DNA of 64,000 nt from Pseudomonadota bacterium (GTDB lineage: Bacteria > Pseudomonadota > Gammaproteobacteria > Burkholderiales > Usitatibacteraceae): NCBI GenBank assembly GCA_029781595.1, contig JAKOWJ010000227.1:1-64000 (forward strand). The letters run 5' to 3'. This document shows positions 54,451 to 64,000 of this stretch, one piece after another. Below the pieces are notes generated by a model. It saw only the letters and a program-made list of their open reading frames with translations, ran no database searches and had not been told where the DNA came from. Within the stretch, counting starts at the first letter, position 1; every line of letters starts with the position of its first letter. Both the position numbers and the translations under genes were made by a program.

Positions 54451-55961
54451 GCGCGGACCTTCGCCGCGACGTAGGCCTCGACCGCCTCGCGCTGGGCCGC
54501 GTCCATGTGCAGCCCGCACTTGGTGCGGCGCCACAGCACGTCCTCGCCCGTGCGCGCCCACTCCTCGGCCACCAGGCAGTCGACCTCGCGCTCGGTGAGG
54601 CCGGCGCCGAAGTGCCTGCCGAGCTGGTCCACGCGGGTGACCTCGCCCAGGACGTGCGTCGTGCGGCTGCCGTGGCGGCGCACCACGCCGTCCAGCACGT
54701 CGCGCGGGAAGCCCTTGTAGCGGTCGAACATGTCGTCGCGGAAGGCGTTGAAGTTGGCCATCTCGCCGCCAGGCAGGTAGGCGTCCTTCGTCCACTCCGG
54801 CCCCATGGGCGGCAGGTAGGGCGCGAGCTTCTTCAGCACCGACTCGGCCAGGCACCGGTAGGTGGTGATCTTGCCGCCGAAGAGCGAGAGGAACGGGGCC
54901 TTGCCGTCCTCGTCGTCCAGCTCGAGCACGTAGTCTCGCGTGATCGAGGAGGGATCGGACTTGCCGTCGTCGTAGAGCGGGCGCACGCCCGCGAAGGTCC
55001 ACACCACGTCGGCCCTCGAGATCGGCTTCGCGAGGAAGCGGTTCACCGCCTCGATGAGGTAGTCCGTCTCCTGCGGCGTGATGTCCACGGCCTCCTCGGG
55101 CGAGTCCACCGGCACGTCCGTGGTGCCGATGAGGCTGTACTTGCCCTCGAAGGGGATGACGAAGATCACGCGCCGGTCGGTGTTCTGCAGGATGCAGGCG
55201 TGGCCCAGCGAGTGCACCTTGGGCACGACGATGTGGCTGCCCTTCACCAGGCGCACCTTGGCGCCCGTGGCCCGGTGCGGCACCCCCGAGAGCACGCGCG
55301 AGACCCACGGGCCGGCCGCGTTGACCACCGCCTTCGCGGTGACGGCGCGCTTCGCGCCCGTGGCGAGGTCCTCGATCTCGCAGGCCCACGCGCCGGCCTC
55401 GCGGCGCCCGCCCGTGAACTTCGTGCGCGTGAGGACGGTGGCGCCCTTGTCCCGCGCCGACATGGCGGTGAGCACCGTCAGGCGCGCGTCGTCCACGCGG
55501 CAGTCGGAGTAGACGATGCCCGAGCGGATCTCGGGCTTCAGGCCCGCGCTGTACTCGATGTGCGGGAAGGGCACGGCCTGCGAGCCGGGCAGCGAGACGC
55601 GCTTGCCCAGGTGGTCGTACATCCACAGCCCGATGCGGATCATCCACACCGGGCGCATGGTGCGGTCGTGCGGCAGCACGAAGCGCATCGGGCGCACGAT
55701 GTGGGGCGCGGCGTGCAGCAGCACCTCGCGCTCCTCGAGCGCCTCGCGCACGAGGCGGAACTCGTAGTACTCGAGGTAGCGAAGCCCCCCGTGGATGAGC
55801 TTGGAGCTCCAGCCGCTGGTGGCCGAGGCGAGGTCCGCCATCTCCACCATCAGCACCTTCAGGCCCCGCCCCGCCGCGTCGCGGGCGATGCCCGCGCCGT
55901 TCACGCCCCCGCCGATGACGAGGAGGTCGTAGTCCGTGCCGCCTGCCGACTGGGTCGACAT
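54447..55961 (-). CDS. glpD: Aerobic glycerol-3-phosphate dehydrogenase
   Basis: ATG at 55961: MSTQSAGGTDYDLLVIGGGVNGAGIARDAAGRGLKVLMVEMADLASATSGWSSKLIHGGLRYLEYYEF. Confidence 0.97.
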   Translation of the reverse strand: MSTQSAGGTDYDLLVIGGGVNGAGIARDAAGRGLKVLMVEMADLASATSGWSSKLIHGGLRYLEYYEFRLVREALEEREVLLHAAPHIVRPMRFVLPHDRTMRPVWMIRIGLWMYDHLGKRVSLPGSQAVPFPHIEYSAGLKPEIRSGIVYSDCRVDDARLTVLTAMSARDKGATVLTRTKFTGGRREAGAWACEIEDLATGAKRAVTAKAVVNAAGPWVSRVLSGVPHRATGAKVRLVKGSHIVVPKVHSLGHACILQNTDRRVIFVIPFEGKYSLIGTTDVPVDSPEEAVDITPQETDYLIEAVNRFLAKPISRADVVWTFAGVRPLYDDGKSDPSSITRDYVLELDDEDGKAPFLSLFGGKITTYRCLAESVLKKLAPYLPPMGPEWTKDAYLPGGEMANFNAFRDDMFDRYKGFPRDVLDGVVRRHGSRTTHVLGEVTRVDQLGRHFGAGLTEREVDCLVAEEWARTGEDVLWRRTKCGLHMDAAQREAVEAYVAAKVRA

Positions 55962-56005
55962 TTCTTGTTCTCCCTGATTTCTCGCGCCTTCGCCCGGGAT
56001 ACCCG

Positions 56006-56578
56006 CTACTTTACGCCCGCCCGACCGAAGCGGGACCACCACAAAAGGCCTAGGATCGTCTTGGTGTCCGTGACGAGCCCGGCCTGCACCCAGGCCAGGG
56101 CGTCCTCGATGCGCGCGGCGAAGACCTCCAGGTGCTCGCCGGGATCCAGCCTCGCGCCCACGTGCCGCAGGTCGCGCGCCCCGTAGACCTCGATCAGCTC
56201 GTTGGAGTAGCCCACGCAGGGGTGGAGCGTGGCCACGTGCCACCACTCGCCCGCCTCGTAGCCGCACTCCTCGACCAGCTCGCGGCGGGCGGTGGCCAGG
56301 GCCGGCTCGCCCCGCTCCATCTTCCCGGCCGGAAGCTCGATGAAGTGGCGCTGCAGGGGATAGCGGTACTGGCGCTCGAGCAGGATCGTCCCGTCGTCGG
56401 GGAAGGCCATCATCACCACCGCGCCCGGGTGCTCCACGTACTCGCGCCAGGCCGCCGCCCCGTCGGGCAGGCGCACCTCGTCGCGCCGCAGGCGCAGGAA
56501 CCCGCCGTCGTAGGCGAGGCGCGTGGAGAGCGTGGCTTCCGTGAAGTCGCCGGTGGGCTCCGGCGGGAGCTTGGCCAT
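56006..56578 (-). CDS. Nudix hydrolase (ADP-ribose pyrophosphatase-like)
   Basis: 190 aa; ELPAGKMERGEPALATARRELVEECGYEAGEW matches the Nudix box GX5EX7REUXEEXGU. Confidence 0.95.
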   Translation of the reverse strand: MAKLPPEPTGDFTEATLSTRLAYDGGFLRLRRDEVRLPDGAAAWREYVEHPGAVVMMAFPDDGTILLERQYRYPLQRHFIELPAGKMERGEPALATARRELVEECGYEAGEWWHVATLHPCVGYSNELIEVYGARDLRHVGARLDPGEHLEVFAARIEDALAWVQAGLVTDTKTILGLLWWSRFGRAGVK

Positions 56579-56581
56579 CGG

Positions 56582-58036
56582 CTACAGGCTCGCGGTGATG
56601 GCCCGGGCGCAGAGGTCCATCAGGGGCGCGGGCACGATGCCCAGGGCCAGCACGGCCAGGGCGTTGGCCGACAGCAGCACCCGCGCGTCCGCACGGGGCG
56701 CGATCGTGATCTCGCCGGCCGGCTCGTCCATGTACATGAGCTTGACCAGCCGCAGGTAGTAGAACGCGCCCACCACGCTCATGAGGACCGCGAACACCAC
56801 CAGCCAGCCGAACCCGGCCTCGAAGGCCGCCTGCAGCACCGCGAGCTTGGCCAGGAACCCCACCGCCGGCGGGATGCCCGCGAGCGAGAAGACCACCACC
56901 AGCATCACGAAGGCGTACCAGCGCGACTTGCGGTTCAGGCCCCGGAAGTCCTCGAGCTCCTCGGCCTCGAACCCCGCGCGCGACAGCAGCAGGATCATCC
57001 CGAAGGCGCCCAGCGTCATGAGCACGTAGGTGAGCACGTAGAACATCGCCGAGGCGTAGCCGTTCGTCGTGCCCGCCGCCAGGCCCATGAGCAGGAACCC
57101 CATGTGCGAGATGGTGGAGTAGGCGAGCATGCGCTTGAGGTTCGTCTGCGCGATGGCCACGAGGTTGCCCAGGCCGATGGAGGCCGCCGCGAGGAGCGCG
57201 AGCATCGCCTGCCAGTCGTGGTCCAGGCCCCCCAGGGCCTGCGCGAGCAGGCGGATCACGAACGCGAAGGCCGCGATCTTGGGCGCCGCGCCGATGAAGA
57301 GCGTCGCGGGCGTGGCCGCGCCGTGGTAGACGTCGGGGATCCACATGTGGAAGGGCACGGCCCCGAGCTTGAAGGCGATGCCGGCCACGACGAAGACCAC
57401 GCCGAAGACGGCGAGCGTCTGGCTCGCCCCCGCCCCGCCGAGCGAGGCCGCCACGCGCGCGATGTCCAGCGAGCCGGTGGCCCCGTAGAGCATCGACAGG
57501 CCGTAGAGGAGCATCCCCGAGGCGAGCGCGCCCAGCACGAAGTACTTCATGGCCGCCTCGGTGGCGCGGGCCGAGTCGCGCTGCAGGGCCACCATGGCGT
57601 AGAGCGAGAGCGCCAGCAGCTCCAGGCCCAGGTAGAGCGTGAGGAAGTGGTGCGCCGAGATCATCACCATCATCCCCAGCGTCGCGAAGAGCGCGAGCGA
57701 GAGGAACTCGCCGCGCAGCAGCGAGCGCGCCTCCAGGTACAGGCGCCCGTAGACGAGCGTCACCGCGGAGGCGCCCAGCGCGGCCACCTTGAGCACCTGC
57801 GACATCGGGTCGGAGACGAACATGCCGTGGAAGGTGACGGCGGTGGCGTTGCCCACGGTGGCGCCCGCGAGCACGGCCGTGCCGGCGAGCGAGGCGATGG
57901 CGAGCCAGAAGCTCAGGTGCTTCTCGCGGTCGGGCACGAAGAGGTCGACGAGCAGCAGCGCCGACACGCAGGCGAGCAGCGCGATCTCCGGGATGGCGGG
58001 CGCGACCGTGGCGAGCGAGAAGGTGGCCGTGTTCAT
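56582..58036 (-). CDS. nuoN: NADH-quinone oxidoreductase subunit N
   Basis: ATG at 58036: MNTATFSLATVAPAIPEIALLACVSALLLVDLFVPD...; polytopic; distal in nuo order. Confidence 0.97.
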   Translation of the reverse strand: MNTATFSLATVAPAIPEIALLACVSALLLVDLFVPDREKHLSFWLAIASLAGTAVLAGATVGNATAVTFHGMFVSDPMSQVLKVAALGASAVTLVYGRLYLEARSLLRGEFLSLALFATLGMMVMISAHHFLTLYLGLELLALSLYAMVALQRDSARATEAAMKYFVLGALASGMLLYGLSMLYGATGSLDIARVAASLGGAGASQTLAVFGVVFVVAGIAFKLGAVPFHMWIPDVYHGAATPATLFIGAAPKIAAFAFVIRLLAQALGGLDHDWQAMLALLAAASIGLGNLVAIAQTNLKRMLAYSTISHMGFLLMGLAAGTTNGYASAMFYVLTYVLMTLGAFGMILLLSRAGFEAEELEDFRGLNRKSRWYAFVMLVVVFSLAGIPPAVGFLAKLAVLQAAFEAGFGWLVVFAVLMSVVGAFYYLRLVKLMYMDEPAGEITIAPRADARVLLSANALAVLALGIVPAPLMDLCARAITASL

Positions 58037-59526
58037 GAGAGCTTGGAGGTCGCCACGTGCTTCAGCAGCTCCTGGATGGTGGGGTTCATCACGTCGGCGA
58101 AGGGCTTCGGGTACACGCCCATGGCCAGGACGCACGCCGCGAGCAGCACGAGGAAGACGAGCTCGCGCGCGCCCACGTCGCGCAGCGCCGCCACCTGCGG
58201 GTTGGCCACCTCGCCGTAGACCACGCGCTTGACCATCCACAGCGTGTAGGCCGCGCCGAAGACGAGCGTGGTGGCCGCCAGGAACCCGAGCCAGAAGTTG
58301 GCCTTCACCGCGGCCAGGATCACCAGGAACTCGCCCACGAAGCCGCTGGTGGCGGGCAGCCCCGAGTTGGCCATGGCGAAGAGCACGAGGAAGGCGGAGA
58401 AGACGGGCATGGTGTTGGCCACCCCGCCGTAGTCCGATATCTGCCGGGAGTGCACGCGGTCGTAGAGCACGCCCACGCACAGGAACATGGCCGCCGAGAC
58501 GAAGCCGTGCGAGACCATCTGCACCAGGCCCCCCAGCACGCCCTCGGCGCTGAAGAGGAAGAAGCCGAGGGTGACGAAGCCCATGTGCGAGATGGACGAG
58601 TAGGCGATGAGCTTCTTCATGTCGCCCTGCACCAGCGCCACCAGGCCGATGTAGACCACGGCGATGAGCGAGAGCGTGATCATGAACCCGGCCAGGGCGT
58701 GCGAGGCGTCCGGCGCGATGGGCAGGTTGAAGCGCAGGAACCCGTAGGCGCCGATCTTGAGCGTGATGGCCGCCAGGATCACCGAGCCGCCCGTGGGCGC
58801 CTCCACGTGCGCGTCCGGCAGCCACGTGTGCACCGGCCACATCGGCACCTTCACGGCGAAGGACATGAACATCGCCAGGAACACGAGCGTCTGCGCCGTG
58901 GCCGTGAGCGGCAGCCGGTGGAAGTCCAGGATCTCGAAGCTGCCGTTGGTCTGGTGATAGAGGTAGATGAAGGCCGCCAGCATGAGCAGCGAGCCCAGCA
59001 GCGTGTACAGGAAGAACTTCACCGCGGCGTACACTCGGTTCGGGCCGCCCCACACCCCGATGATGAGGAACATCGGGATGAGCATGGCCTCGAAGAACAC
59101 GTAGAAGAGCACCGCGTCCAGGGCGGCGAAGGTGCCGTTGATGAGCCCGGACATGACGAGGAAGGCCGCGAGGTACTGCCCCACCTTGTCGGTGACCACC
59201 TCCCAGTGCGCCACCACCACCAGCACCGTCATGAAGCTGTTGAGCAGGATGAGCGGCATCGAGATGCCGTCCACGCCCAGGTGGTAGTTCACGTTGAAGA
59301 GCGGGATCCAGGGGGCCATCTCCTGGAACTGCATCTGCCCGCCGGCGGCCGTCGAGAAGCCCGTCCACAGCGGCAGGCCCACGGCGAATCCCGCGACGGC
59401 GCCCGCGAGGGCCGTCCAGCGCGCCGCGGCAGGGCGCCGGTCGTCCGCGACGGCGAGCACCAGCAGCCCGAAGGCGATGGGCACCCAGGTGACGAGCGAG
59501 AGCAGCGGCAGGCCGGTCTGCGCCAT
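58033..59526 (-). CDS. nuoM: NADH-quinone oxidoreductase subunit M
   Basis: 497 aa; FNVNYHLGVDGISMPLILLN...; PMWPVHTWLPDAHVEAPTGGSVILAAITLKIGAYGFLRF. Confidence 0.98.
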   Translation of the reverse strand: MAQTGLPLLSLVTWVPIAFGLLVLAVADDRRPAAARWTALAGAVAGFAVGLPLWTGFSTAAGGQMQFQEMAPWIPLFNVNYHLGVDGISMPLILLNSFMTVLVVVAHWEVVTDKVGQYLAAFLVMSGLINGTFAALDAVLFYVFFEAMLIPMFLIIGVWGGPNRVYAAVKFFLYTLLGSLLMLAAFIYLYHQTNGSFEILDFHRLPLTATAQTLVFLAMFMSFAVKVPMWPVHTWLPDAHVEAPTGGSVILAAITLKIGAYGFLRFNLPIAPDASHALAGFMITLSLIAVVYIGLVALVQGDMKKLIAYSSISHMGFVTLGFFLFSAEGVLGGLVQMVSHGFVSAAMFLCVGVLYDRVHSRQISDYGGVANTMPVFSAFLVLFAMANSGLPATSGFVGEFLVILAAVKANFWLGFLAATTLVFGAAYTLWMVKRVVYGEVANPQVAALRDVGARELVFLVLLAACVLAMGVYPKPFADVMNPTIQELLKHVATSKLS

Positions 59527-59529
59527 GGC

Positions 59530-61560
59530 CTAGGACCCCAGCCGCCCGGCCACGGCGGCGATCGCGCCCGACAGGCGCGGCAGCGTGGTCCACAGCCCCA
59601 CGAGCACCACCGCCCCGAGGATCATCGCGAAGGCGTAGTGGTAGACCAGGCCCGTCTGGGCGCGGCGCGCGAGTCCCGCGAGCCAGCCCACCAGGCGCGC
59701 GGTGCCGTTCACCATGAAGCCGTCGATGAAGGTGCGGTCGCCCCACTTCCACAGCCCCCCGCCCAGCGCGCGCGCGCCGCCGGCGAAGAACCAGTCGTTG
59801 AAGTCGTCGAAGCCGTACTTGCGCTCCAGGATCGTGGCGAGCACGCCCGACTTCGCCTTGATGCGCGCCGGCAGCTCCGGCCGCACGAGGTAGAGCCAGC
59901 CCGCCAGGCCCGCGCCGCCCAGCGCCAGCCAGAAGGGCGCCGAGGCGAAGGCGTGCAGCACCATCGCGCCCGGGCCGTGGAACTCGCGCGCCATCTCCTT
60001 CATCGTCTCCGTGGGCGCGATGGCCTGGCCGAACCAGCCGCCGTAGAGCATGGGCTCGATGGCCCACCAGCCGATGGCCACCGACGGGATGGCGAGCAGC
60101 ACCAGCGGCACCGTCACCACCCAGGGCGACTCGTGGGGCTTGCCGCCGTGGCCGCCTTGGCCGTGGCCCGCCTCGCCGTGCCCGCCGTCGCCGTGCCCGA
60201 AGCGCTCGGCGCCGTGGAAGGCGAAGAAGACCAGGCGGAAGGAGTAGAAGCCGCCCACGAACACGCCCGCCAGCGCCAGCGCGTAGGCGAAGGCCGCGCC
60301 CGGCGTGTGCGACAGGTGCAGCGCCTCGAGGATGGAGTCCTTCGAGAAGAAGCCCGCGAAGGGCGGCAGCCCCGCGTTGGCCAGCGCGCCGACGAGCACC
60401 GTGGCGTAGGTGATCGGCATGTAGCGGCGAAGGCCGCCCATGCGCCGCATGTCCTGCTCGTGGTGCAGGGCGATGATGACCGAGCCCGCGCCCAGGAACA
60501 GCACCGCCTTGAAGAAGGCGTGCGTCATGAGGTGGAAGATCGCCACCGGGTAGGCCGCCGCGCCCAGCGCCATGGTCATGTAGCCCAGCTGCGAGAGCGT
60601 CGAGTAGGCCACCACGCGCTTGATGTCCGTCTGCACGATGGCCACCAGCGCCATGAAGAAGGCGGTGATGGCGCCGATCACGATCACGAAGGACAGGGCC
60701 GCCTGCGAGAGCTCGAAGAGCGGCGACATGCGCGCCACCATGAAGATGCCGGCCGTCACCATGGTCGCCGCGTGGATGAGCGCGGAGATGGGCGTGGGAC
60801 CCTCCATGGAATCCGGCAGCCACACGTGCAGGGGGAACTGCGCGCTCTTGCCCATGGCGCCCACGAACAGGCCCACGCAGATGATGGTGCCCAGGGCCCA
60901 GGAGTCGCCGGGGATGAGCTCGATGCCGGTGTAGGCGAGCTGCGGGGCCTTCACGAAGACGGTGGCGTAGTCGAGCGTGCCGAAGTAGGCGAAGACGAAG
61001 CCGATGCCCAGGAGGAACCCGAAGTCGCCCACGCGGTTCACCAGGAAGGCCTTGAGGTTCGCGTAGATGGCCGTGGGCCGCGTGTACCAGAAGCCGATGA
61101 GCAGGTACGAGACCAGGCCCACCGCCTCCCAGCCGAAGAAGAGCTGCAGGAAGTTGTCCGCCATCACCAGCATCAGCATCGCGAAGGTGAAGAGCGAGAT
61201 GTAGGCGAAGAAGCGCTGGTAGCCCGGGTCGTCGGCCATGTAGCCGATGGTGTAGAGGTGCACCATGAGCGAGACGAAGGTGACCACCACCATCATCACC
61301 ACGGTGAGCCGGTCCACCAGGAAGCCGATGTGCAGCGACCAGCCCGGCCCCGTGAGCCACGTGAAGAGGGTGCCGGCGAAGGAGCTGCCCCCGGCCACCT
61401 CCTTGAGCAGCACGAGCGAGGCCGCGAGCGAGACGGCCACCGAGGCGATCGTCACCGTGTGCGCGAAGGCCCGGCCGAGCCTCGCGCCCAGCAGGCCGGC
61501 GAGCAGCGCGCCGGCGAGCGGGGCGAAGGCGGCGATCATCGCGATCGTCATCAGGTCCAT
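59530..61560 (-). CDS. nuoL: NADH-quinone oxidoreductase subunit L
   Basis: 676 aa; SVSLAASLVLLKE...FPLHVWLPDSMEGPTPISALIHAATMVTAGIFMVARMSPLFE. Confidence 0.98.
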   Translation of the reverse strand: MDLMTIAMIAAFAPLAGALLAGLLGARLGRAFAHTVTIASVAVSLAASLVLLKEVAGGSSFAGTLFTWLTGPGWSLHIGFLVDRLTVVMMVVVTFVSLMVHLYTIGYMADDPGYQRFFAYISLFTFAMLMLVMADNFLQLFFGWEAVGLVSYLLIGFWYTRPTAIYANLKAFLVNRVGDFGFLLGIGFVFAYFGTLDYATVFVKAPQLAYTGIELIPGDSWALGTIICVGLFVGAMGKSAQFPLHVWLPDSMEGPTPISALIHAATMVTAGIFMVARMSPLFELSQAALSFVIVIGAITAFFMALVAIVQTDIKRVVAYSTLSQLGYMTMALGAAAYPVAIFHLMTHAFFKAVLFLGAGSVIIALHHEQDMRRMGGLRRYMPITYATVLVGALANAGLPPFAGFFSKDSILEALHLSHTPGAAFAYALALAGVFVGGFYSFRLVFFAFHGAERFGHGDGGHGEAGHGQGGHGGKPHESPWVVTVPLVLLAIPSVAIGWWAIEPMLYGGWFGQAIAPTETMKEMAREFHGPGAMVLHAFASAPFWLALGGAGLAGWLYLVRPELPARIKAKSGVLATILERKYGFDDFNDWFFAGGARALGGGLWKWGDRTFIDGFMVNGTARLVGWLAGLARRAQTGLVYHYAFAMILGAVVLVGLWTTLPRLSGAIAAVAGRLGS

Positions 61561-61567
61561 CGCGGCC

Positions 61568-61873
61568 TCATCCCTTGAGGGAATCCAGGTCGTCGACGCG
61601 GATCGACCGGAGGTTGCGGAAGAGCGTGACCAGGATCGCCAGGCCGATGGCCGACTCGGCGGCGGCCACCGTGAGGATGAAGAACACGAACACCTGCCCC
61701 GCCGGGTCGCCCCAGTAGTGCGCGAAGGCCACGAAGTTCGTGTTCACCGCGAGGAGCATCAGCTCGACGGCCATGAGGATGACGATGAGGTTCTTGCGGT
61801 TCAGGAAGATGCCCGTGACCGCGATCGCGAAGAGCAGTGCCCCCAGCACGAGGTACCACGACAGCGGGATCAT
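61568..61873 (-). CDS. nuoK: NADH-quinone oxidoreductase subunit K
   Basis: ATG at 61873: [51 protein letters not shown]; 101 aa. Confidence 0.98.
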   Translation of the reverse strand: MIPLSWYLVLGALLFAIAVTGIFLNRKNLIVILMAVELMLLAVNTNFVAFAHYWGDPAGQVFVFFILTVAAAESAIGLAILVTLFRNLRSIRVDDLDSLKG

Positions 61874-62514
61874 CGCGGCGCCTCCCCGGCGGGCGGGGCC
61901 TCGGCCGGCGCCGGCGCGGCGGCCGGCGGCACCTTCAGCACCCGCAGGCGCGTGGCCTTGGTCGCGGCGAGCTGCACGGCCGGATCCTGGTAGCGCGAGG
62001 CCTTGCGCGGCCGCAGCGTGAGGGCGATGGCCGCGACGATGGCCACCAGCAGCACCACCGCCGCCAGCTCGAAGGGGTAGACGTAGTCGGTGTACAGCAG
62101 CAGCCCCAGCTCGCGCGTGTTGGAGTACCCGGGGGCCGGGGCGGGCGGCGCAACCACCTGGCCCGCGCCGAACTCGCCCGTGCCCAGCACGAGGAACATC
62201 TGCAGGGCCATGAGCCCGCCCACGGCGAGCGCCACCGGGAGGTTGCGCCACATGCCCTGCCGCAGCCGCTCGAAGTTGATGTCGAGCATCATCACCACGA
62301 AGAGGAAGAGCACCATCACCGCCCCCACGTAGACCAGCACCAGGGCCACCGCGAGGAACTCCGCGTAGGCGAGCAGCCACAGGCAGGAGGCGCTGAAGAA
62401 GGCGAGCACCAGCCAGAGCGCGGCGTGCACGGGGTTGCGCGCCGTGATGACCAGCAGGGCCGAGGCGAGGAGGATGGTGCCGCTCGCGAGGAAGTCGGCC
62501 AGCACGGGGGTCAT
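61870..62514 (-). CDS. nuoJ: NADH-quinone oxidoreductase subunit J
   Basis: ATG at 62514: [78 protein letters not shown]. Confidence 0.97.
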   Translation of the reverse strand: MTPVLADFLASGTILLASALLVITARNPVHAALWLVLAFFSASCLWLLAYAEFLAVALVLVYVGAVMVLFLFVVMMLDINFERLRQGMWRNLPVALAVGGLMALQMFLVLGTGEFGAGQVVAPPAPAPGYSNTRELGLLLYTDYVYPFELAAVVLLVAIVAAIALTLRPRKASRYQDPAVQLAATKATRLRVLKVPPAAAPAPAEAPPAGEAPR

Positions 62515-63005
62515 CAGCGGTACCTCGCGTCCTCGGCCCGGTCGGCCGCGATTTGCTTCTCGTACCGGTCGCCGATGGCGAGCAGCACGGGCTTGGTGTA
62601 GTAAAGGTCCCCGCGCGCTTCCCCGTGGTACTCGAGGATGCGCGTCTCGACGATGGAGTCCACCGGGCAGCTCTCCTCGCACAACCCGCAGAAGATGCAC
62701 TTGGTGAGGTCGATGTCGTAGCGCGTGGTGCGGCGCGTGCCGTCCTGGCGCTGCTCGCTCTCGATGGTGATGGCCAGGGCCGGGCAGACGGCCTCGCACA
62801 GCTTGCAGGCGATGCAGCGCTCCTCGCCGTTGGGGTAGCGGCGCAGCGCGTGCAGCCCCCGGAAGCGCGGCCCCTGCGGCGTCTTCTCCTCGGGGTAGAG
62901 CACCGTGATCTTGCGGGCGAAGAGGAAGCGGCCGGTGAGCGCGAGGCCCTTGGCCAGCTCCGAGAGCATGAGGCTCGAGACGATCTGCCTGGCGCGGTCG
63001 AACAC
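62514..63005 (-). CDS. nuoI: NADH-quinone oxidoreductase subunit I
   Basis: GTG at 63005: [32 protein letters not shown]...[16 protein letters not shown]...[16 protein letters not shown]; two 4Fe-4S motifs, 163 aa. Confidence 0.96.
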   Translation of the reverse strand: MFDRARQIVSSLMLSELAKGLALTGRFLFARKITVLYPEEKTPQGPRFRGLHALRRYPNGEERCIACKLCEAVCPALAITIESEQRQDGTRRTTRYDIDLTKCIFCGLCEESCPVDSIVETRILEYHGEARGDLYYTKPVLLAIGDRYEKQIAADRAEDARYR

Positions 63006-63010
63006 GGCCC

Positions 63011-64000
63011 TCACCTCCCGAACCAGATCGAGAAGGGGAACGTGCCCGAGAGCGGCTCGAGCATCATCACGCCCGTGACCACGATCCACACCAGCGTGAT
63101 AGGGATGAACACCTTCCAGCCCAGGCGCATGATCTGGTCGTAGCGGTAGCGCGGGAACGAGGCGCGCACCCACAGGAACACGAACATGAAGAAGGCGATC
63201 TTGCCGAGCAGCCACAGGATCGAGGGCGCGCCCAGCATGCCCCACGCCGCCGGGAAGGGCGAGAGCCAGCCGCCCCAGAAGAGCAGGCTCGCGAGCGTGG
63301 AGACGAGGATCATGTTGGCGTACTCGGCCAGGAAGAAGACCGCGAAGGTCATCCCCGAGTACTCGACGTGGAAGCCGGCCACCAGCTCGCTCTCGCCCTC
63401 GGCCACGTCGAAGGGGTGGCGGTTGGTCTCCGCCAGGCCCGCGATGAAGTAGACCGCGAAGAACGGCAGCAGCGGGAGCCAGAACCACTCGAGCAGGCCG
63501 TACGCGCCCGCCTGGCGCGCGACGATCTCGGAGAGGTTGAGGCTGCGGCCGGCCATGAGCGCGCCCACCAGCGCGAAGCCCATGGCGATCTCGTAGGCCA
63601 CGACCTGCGCGGCCGAGCGCATCGCGCCCAGGAAAGCGTACTTCGAGTTGGAGGCCCAGCCCGCGATGATGATGCCGTACACGCCCATGGAGGTCATGGC
63701 CAGCACCACGAGCAGGCCCGCGTCCACGTTGGCGATGACCCAGCCCGGCGCGAAGGGCACCACGGCCCAGACGGCCAGCGCCGGCGCCACCGCCAGGATG
63801 GGCGCCAGGGCGAACAGGCCCCGGCTCGCGCCCGCGGGCACGATGCGCTCCTTCACGAGGAGCTTGAGCGCGTCGGCGATGGGCTGCAGCACGCCCTTCC
63901 AGCCCACGCGGTTGGGGCCGCGGCGCACCTGGATCCAGCCGATCACCCAGCGCTCGACGAGCTGGTAGTAGAGCACCGTGAGCAGCAGCGGCACGAGCAC
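63011..64000 (-). CDS. nuoH: NADH-quinone oxidoreductase subunit H, 5' end beyond window
   Basis: [72 protein letters not shown]. Confidence 0.98.
   Translation of the reverse strand: MLVPLLLTVLYYQLVERWVIGWIQVRRGPNRVGWKGVLQPIADALKLLVKERIVPAGASRGLFALAPILAVAPALAVWAVVPFAPGWVIANVDAGLLVVLAMTSMGVYGIIIAGWASNSKYAFLGAMRSAAQVVAYEIAMGFALVGALMAGRSLNLSEIVARQAGAYGLLEWFWLPLLPFFAVYFIAGLAETNRHPFDVAEGESELVAGFHVEYSGMTFAVFFLAEYANMILVSTLASLLFWGGWLSPFPAAWGMLGAPSILWLLGKIAFFMFVFLWVRASFPRYRYDQIMRLGWKVFIPITLVWIVVTGVMMLEPLSGTFPFSIWFGR

Noticed and set aside
56582-61360. 1592 aa minus-strand ORF and the similar 58057..61578 plus-strand ORF
   Set aside because: Only the nuoN part is real; the remainder is an out-of-frame or antisense reading of nuoM/nuoL.

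Overview
This is a 64 kb window of GC-rich bacterial chromosome. Gene content and order suggest a betaproteobacterium (inference only). Nearly all of it is densely packed protein-coding sequence. I recognise 58 genes or gene fragments and no rRNA, tRNA, CRISPR array, prophage or transposase. Housekeeping anchors are ftsB, eno, kdsA, pyrG, mtnA, pckG, pgi, glpD, dadA, a degP/mucD-type protease and the distal complex I genes nuoH(partial)-I-J-K-L-M-N. The most notable observations are: (1) the commonly conserved pyrG-kdsA-eno-ftsB neighbourhood is split by about 15 kb, and repeats sit in several of its junctions; (2) two copies of a ~150 bp non-coding inverted-repeat (MITE-like) element lie in opposite orientation on either side of panE-kdsA; (3) a cluster of 'GTCATTCCCGCGAAGGCGGGAAT' palindromes abuts the ftsB start codon; (4) a PhoX-type phosphatase gene is split by a single in-frame TAA; (5) a hybrid histidine kinase-like protein has a degenerate kinase core and first receiver but an intact second receiver; (6) an mtnA-class II aldolase overlap suggests a DHAP-shunt-type salvage route; (7) there are two independent PLP-lyase/RidA gene pairs. 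I did not find a clearly unprecedented multi-gene system. The repeat elements and the degenerate kinase are the best leads.
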